The notes beneath the pieces were generated by a model. The model worked only from the letters and a program-made list of their open reading frames with translations. It was not told where the DNA came from and did no database searches. Source: Methanosaeta sp. NSP1 (GTDB taxonomy: Archaea; Halobacteriota; Methanosarcinia; Methanotrichales; Methanotrichaceae). From it: DNA of 5,573 bases. The translations under genes were made by a program, and so were the position numbers. Of the stretch, positions 1 to 3,769 are shown one piece after another (positions within the stretch are counted from its first letter, which is position 1; the number at the start of each line of letters is the position of its first letter). The stretch is taken from positions 1 through 5,573 of the forward strand of contig NOLC01000027.1 of NCBI GenBank assembly GCA_002256595.1, read 5' to 3'.

Positions 1-295
1 GGATGTTGTTCAGCTTCCCCGCCTCACGCCAACCTTGCCCACCACTCCGGCAAACGCTCTGGGCGGAAATGTGAATGGCAATGTGCTTGATCTCAGCACC
101 CTGGGAAAGAAGGCTGCGCTCAATATCACTGCGACCAATATCAGAGGTGCGTCTCCGATCACTGTAACCCCCATGTTTGCGGTTAAAAACGGAAATGCAA
201 GCAATCAGGCTGGATCAGTCTATACCCTGCCCCAGGCAATATCCTCCGGCACCATCGTTTATACCCCGCCCTTTGCCATATTCGGCGGAGCTTAA
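1..295 (+). CDS. 3' end of an unidentified Thr/Asn/Gly-rich protein (partial)
   Basis: The reading frame is open from the first complete codon at base 2 to TAA at 293-295, giving 97 visible residues, so the gene begins upstream of the window. I do not recognise the family. A TTG at 35 could be read as a start, but the frame continues upstream without a stop and no ribosome site precedes it. The visible part is rich in Thr, Asn, Gly, Ala and Pro, has almost no charged residues or Cys, and contains two N-glycosylation sequons (NIT, NAS). It alternates short beta-like stretches with turns and ends in a hydrophobic, aromatic tail (YTPPFAIFGGA). This composition suits an extracellular or structural protein, but that is inference. 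The next gene starts about 12 bases downstream on the same strand, so the two are probably co-transcribed. Confidence 0.6.
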   Translation, partial: DVVQLPRLTPTLPTTPANALGGNVNGNVLDLSTLGKKAALNITATNIRGASPITVTPMFAVKNGNASNQAGSVYTLPQAISSGTIVYTPPFAIFGGA

Positions 296-307
296 AAGGG
301 GAAGATG

Positions 308-457
308 ATGAAGGTAGAGCTTGAGGTGGACGGAAAGAAGATTGAATTGAATGCCTTCACCCAGGAGATCATAGCAAATGTCTCTGTGGCCATGGCCGGG
401 TCCTTACGCGGGGTGGGGTCAGACTGGAAGGAGATAGAGATAAGGATCGAAAAGTGA
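308..457 (+). CDS. small conserved-looking hypothetical protein, 49 aa
   Basis: This short frame runs from tandem ATG codons (305 and 308) to TGA at 455-457. I prefer 308 because the purine-rich site AAGGGG (296-301) then lies 6 bases upstream, against 3 for the first ATG. The protein is compact and amphipathic: it opens with MKVELEVDGKKIELN, a beta hairpin-like stretch, continues with FTQEIIANVSVAMAGSLRG, likely a helix, and closes with a charged strand, WKEIEIRIEK. There is no signal peptide, Cys or obvious catalytic motif. From memory, similar small proteins occur in methanogen genomes without known function; I cannot confirm that here. It sits about 12 bases after the preceding gene, suggesting an operon, and its stop is only 7 bases from the convergent arvC stop. 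A pyrimidine-rich stretch with five T (481-485), inside arvC, may end its transcript. Confidence 0.72.
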   Translation: MKVELEVDGKKIELNAFTQEIIANVSVAMAGSLRGVGSDWKEIEIRIEK

Positions 458-464
458 TCCTATC

Positions 465-926
465 TCAATCCTTCTTGCCCTTTTTAAAGGCGGATGAGAG
501 ATCTATAAAATAAGTTCCTTCCTTTACCGCCATGATCAGTTCTTCCCTCTCGAAGAGCGATGGAAGATTGAGCTCATATGTGCCGGGCGCGGTTATCTTG
601 ATGCTCTCCAGGGCCTTGCCCTCCGGCTTGGCCTGAGTCTTAATGCTTATAGCCGGATGAGCATTGGGGTGGGCTTTTTCCTCGGAGCGGGCTGGCTTAA
701 GCAGTTCGGGCTTTGGCCTGTCCTCTGGCGGCGAGGCTTTTCTTGCACTCCTGGGAGGGACTCTGACTCCCATAGCCCTGGTAATTATCTGCTCCTGCTT
801 CTCATCGCTTTTGCCTGGAACTTTTTTTACAAACATGAACTTCTTCCAGCCGCATTTGGGGCAGCCCTTGAGAATGTCTTCCCCGGAATCGAAAGCATTG
901 TTGCAGCGGGTACAGATGTGAGGCAT
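465..926 (-). CDS. arvC: OapC/ArvC-type zinc-ribbon protein (DUF2072)
   Basis: This 153-residue protein is the last gene of the arvABC operon. Its N-terminus is a zinc ribbon with two Cys pairs: CTRC at residues 5-8 and CPKC at 22-25, the second followed by GWKKF, as expected for the archaeal DUF2072 (OapC/ArvC) family. Residues about 35-107 are rich in Lys, Pro, Ser and Glu and are probably a disordered linker. A short conserved C-terminal domain follows (about 108-147, with APGTYELNLPSLF and a GTYFIDL stretch). The start ATG at 926 overlaps the arvB stop (TGATG) and is preceded by GGTGG at 938-934, so translational coupling is likely. The family travels with the Era-like GTPase and the DUF2073 protein; in Haloferax the trio is linked to vesicle formation by the GTPase. 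The exact role of this subunit is unknown. The symbol is assigned by family and context. Confidence 0.88.
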   Translation of the reverse strand: MPHICTRCNNAFDSGEDILKGCPKCGWKKFMFVKKVPGKSDEKQEQIITRAMGVRVPPRSARKASPPEDRPKPELLKPARSEEKAHPNAHPAISIKTQAKPEGKALESIKITAPGTYELNLPSLFEREELIMAVKEGTYFIDLSSAFKKGKKD

Positions 927-1285
927 CAGTCCCCCACCGATACCTTGGTGCTGATCTGGTATTTATCCTTCTCAATGGTCCGGAGCTGGTTGGCAGGACC
1001 TATGACCGTCATCCTGCCCTTAAGAGTTCTGCCGAATATCCGGTCCAGGAAAGACCCCTCTTTCTTGGAAGGATAGCTCTCTATCTCTATTCCAGAGAAC
1101 TCATCTACCCGTATCTCGGTCATGGTTATCTCGATGAGGCGCACCTCCTCATCTGAAGTAAGACCGCTCTCCAAAACCACGATCTTGCCTTTCTTGACCT
1201 TATCCAGTATGAGCCGGATCTTCTCCATTGAAGTCATCTTCTCCAGCTTCTCCCCGGAGATGAGGTCCATATCAACTTCTCTCAT
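926..1285 (-). CDS. arvB: OapB/ArvB-type protein (DUF2073)
   Basis: This is the middle gene of the operon, a 119-residue protein of the archaeal DUF2073 (OapB/ArvB) family. Recognisable stretches are MDLISGEKLEKMTSMEKIR near the N-terminus, a KKGKIVVLESGLTSDEE segment, IEITMTEI, and a C-terminal GRMTVIGPANQLRTIEKDK. There is no signal peptide or membrane helix, and no enzyme motif is visible. The frame opens at a GTG (1294) whose bases overlap the arvA stop as GTGA. I choose the ATG at 1285 because GGGTGATC (1296-1289), nearly a perfect complement of the archaeal 16S 3' end, then sits at normal spacing; the ATG at 1270 is a third option. The protein is expected to work with ArvA and ArvC, perhaps as GTPase partner or regulator; that role is inferred from constant gene neighbourhood. 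Confidence 0.88.
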   Translation of the reverse strand: MREVDMDLISGEKLEKMTSMEKIRLILDKVKKGKIVVLESGLTSDEEVRLIEITMTEIRVDEFSGIEIESYPSKKEGSFLDRIFGRTLKGRMTVIGPANQLRTIEKDKYQISTKVSVGD

Positions 1286-1288
1286 CAA

Positions 1289-1296
1289 GATCACCC
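1289..1296 (-). promoter_or_regulatory. Shine-Dalgarno site deciding the arvB start
   Basis: GGGTGATC on the minus strand matches the complement of the archaeal 16S 3' end over GGTGATC. It overlaps the arvA stop codon and leaves 5 bases between GGTGA and the ATG at 1285. It therefore argues for that ATG rather than the GTG at 1294, which lies inside the site. Confidence 0.6.
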
Positions 1297-1929
1297 GAAA
1301 TGAGCTGCTATTTCTTGATAAAGGCTGTCTATATTCGATCCTTCCAGGGCGGAAATTGTCACCATAGGATGCTGGGGGAAGGCGGTCTTGATCCTGGCCG
1401 GTGAGGCATTGGGCAGATCCATCTTATTGGCCACAATGAGCAGGGGAAGCTTTCTCGCTTCCATGTTTCCAATCACCACAACATTGACCTGAGTATAGGG
1501 ATCCTCGGTGGAATCCATTACCAGCAGCACTCCATCCAGGTCGTCCAGCCATTTGATGGCTTCAATAACCCCTTCCGTAGCCTCCTTTGCTCTCTTCTTG
1601 GATTCCTCCTCCGAGAGACCGAAGGCCATGAACTCCTTAAAATCGATCTTGGTGGCCATTCCAGGGGTGTCGATTATATCAAGCTCTATGCTTGAGCCAT
1701 TGGCATTGATCACCACACCCTCTTTTCTCATTGCTCTGCGGGTCTCATGGGGTACCGGCGAGATCTCTCCAAAGCTCTCTCCCTCGGTCCAGTCATGCAG
1801 AATCCTGTTGGCCAGTGTGGTCTTTCCTGCATTGGGTGGGCCGTATAATCCTATCTTGGCCCTCTTTTTCTTAAATATCCTGTTGATCCAGGATCCAAAG
1901 CTCTCCCTGAGGCTACCAAATAAACCCAT
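1291..1929 (-). CDS. arvA: Era-like small GTPase (OapA/ArvA type)
   Basis: This 212-residue GTP-binding protein heads the operon. All G motifs are present: G1 GPPNAGKTT (30-38), a candidate G2 Thr in HETRRA (T63), G3 DTPG (87-90), G4 NKMD (168-171) and G5 SAL (193-195). Before the G domain is a basic amphipathic segment (residues about 3-24, with FGSWINRIFKKK) that could touch the membrane; there is no KH domain as in bacterial Era, and the protein ends soon after G5. The archaeal relatives form a conserved trio with DUF2073 and DUF2072 proteins. In Haloferax volcanii the trio was named oapABC, and the GTPase was later reported as the driver of extracellular vesicle formation (ArvA). A vesicle role here is transferred from that work. 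The start ATG has GAGGT (1939-1935) 5 bases upstream. Confidence 0.9.
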   Translation of the reverse strand: MGLFGSLRESFGSWINRIFKKKRAKIGLYGPPNAGKTTLANRILHDWTEGESFGEISPVPHETRRAMRKEGVVINANGSSIELDIIDTPGMATKIDFKEFMAFGLSEEESKKRAKEATEGVIEAIKWLDDLDGVLLVMDSTEDPYTQVNVVVIGNMEARKLPLLIVANKMDLPNASPARIKTAFPQHPMVTISALEGSNIDSLYQEIAAHFG

Positions 1930-1964
1930 ATCCTACCTCGTTATCACCTAAGAGCACTTCTATA

Positions 1965-1977
1965 CTAATAATTTTCT
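1965..1977 (-). promoter_or_regulatory. candidate proximal BRE/TATA box for arvABC
   Basis: On the minus strand the sequence AGAAAATTATTAG resembles a BRE (AGAAA) followed by a weak TATA-like box. Its centre is about 40 bases from the arvA start, which would place the transcript start near 1944 and give a short leader containing the GAGGT ribosome site. The match to the archaeal consensus is modest; a stronger box lies farther upstream at 2131-2144. Confidence 0.3.
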
Positions 1978-1992
1978 ATGACTTTTATTAAG

Positions 1993-2010
1993 GATCCGAT
2001 TGATCGGATC
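1993..2010. repeat. 18-base palindrome upstream of arvA, possible operator
   Basis: GATCCGAT and ATCGGATC form a perfect 8-base inverted repeat around a two-base TG centre. It is non-coding and lies about 16 bases upstream of the proximal arv promoter candidate, where archaeal activators or repressors often bind. The two-base loop is too small for a good RNA hairpin, so a dimeric DNA-binding protein site is the more natural reading. Three GATC tetramers are included. Confidence 0.45.
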
Positions 2011-2087
2011 AAATGTCAACAATTCCCGAGATAATACAAATTTTCTTGAGCCTGATATAAAATGATTCTCAATAGCATCAAGACCAC

Positions 2088-2107
2088 ATCATTCCTGATC
2101 ATTCCTG
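2088..2107. repeat. 10-base tandem direct repeat in the arv upstream region
   Basis: ATCATTCCTG occurs twice head to tail with no spacer. A period of 10 bases puts both copies on the same face of the DNA helix, which fits a protein-binding site. It lies just downstream of the distal promoter candidate at 2131-2144, around where that promoter's transcript would begin. A chance duplication cannot be excluded. Confidence 0.4.
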
Positions 2108-2130
2108 CCGAATGCTCCCTCCTGCCATCA

Positions 2131-2144
2131 TAAATATAGTTTCA
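2131..2144 (-). promoter_or_regulatory. candidate distal BRE/TATA promoter between MC1 and arvA
   Basis: On the minus strand TGAAA (2144-2140) is followed after one base by TATATTTA (2138-2131), a good match to the methanogen BRE plus TATA arrangement. Transcription would begin near 2109, giving arvABC a leader of about 180 bases that includes the tandem repeat and the palindrome. It begins only 6 bases beyond the MC1 terminator U-tract, consistent with a new transcription unit starting here. Confidence 0.45.
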
Positions 2145-2149
2145 TAAAT

Positions 2150-2182
2150 AAAAAAAATAGCTGGACATAGGTTTTGCCTATG
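2150..2182 (-). terminator. stem-loop plus U-tract terminator of the MC1 gene
   Basis: Read on the minus strand, CATAGG and CCTATG (2182-2177 and 2171-2166) form a 6-base stem with a 5-base loop, followed after a short gap by eight consecutive T (2157-2150). It lies about 40 bases past the MC1 stop codon. In archaea the U-tract alone can end transcription; the stem adds support. Confidence 0.6.
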
Positions 2183-2223
2183 GCATTTAATCTATCTCGG
2201 GCCCTGGAATGTCTATAAGCAGT

Positions 2224-2589
2224 CTATTTGATCTTTGTATTCTTTGCGCTTTTTGCAGCTTTCTTGGCCTTGGTCTTGCGCTTGACCACCACAACTTTCT
2301 CACCGGTTGGCTCTATTGTCTCCAGCTTTATTATCCCCTCTTTCTTGACCTTAGGCTTCCATATCTTGTCCGGCATCCAGGCTGGTGCACCCTTGGGCTT
2401 GCTCACCTGGATTCTCTCGCCAGAGAATATGTGTACGTTCTTGGTTCCTTTCTCTCTTAGGTTGATTTCGGTGTAGCCTCGATTGGCCGCCTTAAGGGCT
2501 GCCTGTCTGGGTGCTTTTCCGGTAAATACTGCTATCTCGTTGCCGTTTTTATCCCTCAGGGCATAGTTTTTCATCTCTTTTTCAGCCAT
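2224..2589 (-). CDS. MC1-family non-histone chromosomal protein
   Basis: The 121-residue product belongs to the MC1 family, monomeric architectural proteins that bind and sharply bend DNA in Methanosarcinales and haloarchaea. Family landmarks are NYALRDKNGNE (8-18), VFTGKAPRQAALKAANRG (21-38), LREKGTKNVHIF (44-55), PAWMPDKIWKPKVKK (69-83) and the closing IIKLE (86-90). W71 and M72 match the residues known to wedge into bent DNA. Compared with the roughly 93-residue Methanosarcina protein as I recall it, the loop after the NRG motif is several residues shorter, and about 30 residues are added at the C-terminus, ending in a Lys/Ala-rich tail (residues 103-121) like those of eukaryotic linker histones. 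The start is ATG 2589, not the upstream in-frame ATG 2625, because GGGAGG lies 5 bases before it and the promoter at 2638-2645 would start RNA near 2615. Confidence 0.93.
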   Translation of the reverse strand: MAEKEMKNYALRDKNGNEIAVFTGKAPRQAALKAANRGYTEINLREKGTKNVHIFSGERIQVSKPKGAPAWMPDKIWKPKVKKEGIIKLETIEPTGEKVVVVKRKTKAKKAAKSAKNTKIK

Positions 2590-2594
2590 CTTAT

Positions 2595-2600
2595 CCTCCC
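2595..2600 (-). promoter_or_regulatory. Shine-Dalgarno site deciding the MC1 start
   Basis: GGGAGG on the minus strand is followed by ATAAG and then the ATG at 2589. This strong site with 5-base spacing selects that start over the frame's first ATG at 2625. Confidence 0.7.
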
Positions 2601-2637
2601 ATAGCCGTTTATAGATACTCTCCATAAGTGCTGATTG

Positions 2638-2645
2638 TATAAAAT
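2638..2645 (-). promoter_or_regulatory. candidate TATA box of the MC1 gene
   Basis: TTTTATAC on the minus strand lies about 50 bases upstream of the MC1 start at 2589. At the usual distance of about 25 bases, RNA would begin near 2615, leaving a short leader that holds the GGGAGG ribosome site. Confidence 0.5.
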
Positions 2646-2672
2646 AGTTCCCTAAGGTTCTTTTAATAATGC

Positions 2673-2716
2673 AAAAAATCGCTTAAAAATATCTCATAAA
2701 GATCCATCCTTAAGCG
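2673..2716 (-). terminator. terminator directly after the frameshifted gene
   Basis: On the minus strand TTAAGCG's partner CGCTTAA (2716-2710) begins right after the TAG stop at 2719-2717 and pairs with TTAAGCG (2686-2680). The loop contains a further short stem (AGAT/ATCT around 2703-2691). Six T follow at 2678-2673. The arrangement is a convincing stem plus U-tract, and its placement supports 2717 as a true gene end. Confidence 0.5.
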
Positions 2717-3271
2717 CTAGCAAGAGCCTTCAGGGCTGAAATCCGATCTCAGGCGGATATTGACTTTCATCGCCTCCTGGACGCCCGCGGCATCCGAGGG
2801 ACATACGGCTCCGCCTGTGGCGATATATCTTTTCAAATAGCCCCAGATAACAGAAATTTCCGATGGCAACTTTATGCATTTTGGGAGATGATGGCGCATG
2901 CTATTCCTGGCGGCGCGACAACCTCCTCCAGGATGCGTTTTTTGGACACACCTTCGATTGCAGGCAGCTATGGTTCTCAGCAATGTCCTGCCGATATCGA
3001 TATTGATGGGCGGGTCCAGCACGCTTCGAGCATAAACAGCCGCGGCCACGGCAAAGAAAGACAGACTCTCTATGGTTCCCTCGGACCATCTCTGGGATAG
3101 GTATCTCATTATCCTGGGGTTGATCTCGGTTCTGGCCAGGTCCACCAGTGCCCTGTAACTGCCTGCTGTGGGCATCAACAATGCCTGATCGAATTGGAAG
3201 GCCTTATTGGAGGCTCTGCTATCCACTAACAGCACAAATCGGCGACCATATTCCTCTCCGAATTCATCCAT
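2717..3271 (-). pseudogene. unrecognised gene with two apparent compensating frameshifts
   Basis: The minus-strand frame is open for 184 codons from ATG 3271 to TAG 2717, but its middle (about residues 103-132) looks out of frame: it is rich in Cys, His, Arg and Asn, with QKTHPGGGCRAARNSM. Over about 2967-2875 the adjacent frame reads like protein instead (KKRILEEVVAPPGIACAIIS), until it hits TAA at 2872. Removing one A from the six-A run (2943-2938) and adding one to the four-A run (2882-2879) gives one smooth protein of unchanged length, with VQKRILEEVV and AIISQKCIKLPSEI across the joins. The first 100 residues include VLLVDSRASNKAFQFD and LSFFAVAAAVYARSVLDPP. I do not recognise the family and see no signal peptide. 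AAGGT precedes the ATG. It may be a sequencing artefact, a pseudogene, or less likely an intact odd protein. Confidence 0.6.
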
Positions 3272-3303
3272 TATTACCTTGATGAGATAATCTGAAAAAT
3301 GGA

Positions 3304-3311
3304 ATTATATG
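3304..3311 (-). promoter_or_regulatory. candidate TATA box of the frameshifted gene
   Basis: CATATAAT on the minus strand lies about 37 bases upstream of the ATG at 3271, so RNA would begin near 3282 with a very short leader. It falls between that gene and the secreted-protein gene, suggesting separate transcription, although a shared transcript is also possible. Confidence 0.35.
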
Positions 3312-3326
3312 ATTGAAATGGCGCCT

Positions 3327-3629
3327 TCATGTCGTGAATTGATATGCTATTGAATTTGCCAGGATGGAATCAGGCATAGCAGTTCCTTGCCTGCGATTAG
3401 CAGCAGGAACTATGCTCATAGGGCTTTTGATATCGATTATGCCCCCATCTTGTGCCGTGATATTGGTTTGATTTGTGGCATTTATCTTCTCAGAGATATT
3501 TCCCTGAAATGAATCATTTTGGGTTAAGCTGCCAAGAGGGATAGCCTTTTCTGCCGTTCCTCCCACTCTCAATGATTCTCCCGGACCCATGAATAGCAGT
3601 GCCAGCACAATGGCAATTAGAAGTCTCAT
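3327..3629 (-). CDS. small secreted protein with dense N-glycosylation sequons
   Basis: This 100-residue protein starts with a clear Sec signal peptide: MR, then a hydrophobic core LLIAIVLALLFM (3-14), then GPGES as a likely cleavage region near residue 19. There is no lipobox Cys. The mature part is small and polar. Residues 38-58 carry five N-X-S/T sequons (N38, N44, N50, N53, N56), so it may be heavily N-glycosylated at the cell surface. No enzyme motif, Cys or second membrane helix is visible, and I do not recognise the family. The frame has an upstream ATG at 3647, but GAGGT (3640-3636) lies 6 bases before the ATG at 3629, which also gives the better signal peptide. It is divergent from cdc48 and upstream of the frameshifted gene, which begins 55 bases after its stop. 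Confidence 0.72.
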   Translation of the reverse strand: MRLLIAIVLALLFMGPGESLRVGGTAEKAIPLGSLTQNDSFQGNISEKINATNQTNITAQDGGIIDIKSPMSIVPAANRRQGTAMPDSILANSIAYQFTT

Positions 3630-3635
3630 CAACAA

Positions 3636-3640
3636 ACCTC
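3636..3640 (-). promoter_or_regulatory. Shine-Dalgarno site deciding the secreted-protein start
   Basis: GAGGT on the minus strand followed by TTGTTG and the ATG at 3629. The alternative ATG at 3647 has no such site and would put MYRGLL before the signal peptide. Confidence 0.6.
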
Positions 3641-3660
3641 GGTACATTTCTATGAGTCCA

Positions 3661-3685
3661 AAAGGTAAAAAGCTTTAGATAACTG
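3661..3685. promoter_or_regulatory. AT-rich divergent promoter region between the secreted-protein gene and cdc48
   Basis: This A+T-rich stretch contains the palindromic AAAGCTTT core and, on the plus strand, TTTAGATAA, a weak TATA-like element that would start the cdc48 transcript near 3703 with a leader of roughly 65 bases. On the minus strand the same stretch sits about 35-50 bases before the secreted-protein start. Both readings are weak consensus matches. Confidence 0.3.
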
Positions 3686-3712
3686 CCATCATCAATTGCA
3701 TCATCTGTATGA

Positions 3713-3735
3713 GGCTGGTCCCAGGGGACCAAGCC
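3713..3735 (+). promoter_or_regulatory. strong hairpin in the predicted cdc48 leader
   Basis: TGGTCC (3716-3721) pairs with GGACCA (3726-3731) around a CAGG loop, and GGC (3713-3715) extends the stem with GCC (3733-3735), leaving one bulged A at 3732. This nine-pair, G+C-rich hairpin ends about 34 bases before the cdc48 start and stands out from the A+T-rich surroundings. It has no U-tract, so it is more likely an RNA structure or operator than a terminator. Confidence 0.45.
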
Positions 3736-3769
3736 CGCAAATGGTGCTATTCCACGATAAAGGAGAGAC

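Noticed and set aside
35..295. TTG at 35 as the start of a complete 86-residue gene
   Set aside because: The frame is open upstream to the window edge and no ribosome site precedes the TTG, so a truncated longer gene is more likely.
657..1076. Plus-strand open frame opposite arvC and arvB
   Set aside because: It is antisense to two genes with clear family matches and has no recognisable protein features or ribosome site.
1508..1951. Plus-strand open frame opposite arvA
   Set aside because: It is the Ser/Leu-rich shadow of the GTPase gene; the minus strand has all G motifs.
2060..2100. Possible C/D box small RNA between MC1 and arvA
   Set aside because: The C-box-like AATGATT differs from the consensus at two positions and no paired C'/D' boxes are evident.
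1930..2223. tRNA, rRNA, CRISPR or mobile element in the longest gene-free stretch
   Set aside because: I see no cloverleaf, no regularly spaced repeats and no terminal inverted repeats; only the terminator, promoter candidates and short repeats listed.
2901..3089. Minus-strand 62-codon frame inside the frameshifted gene
   Set aside because: It is rich in Arg, Cys and His and does not join the coding-like segments; the other two frames explain the coding signal better.
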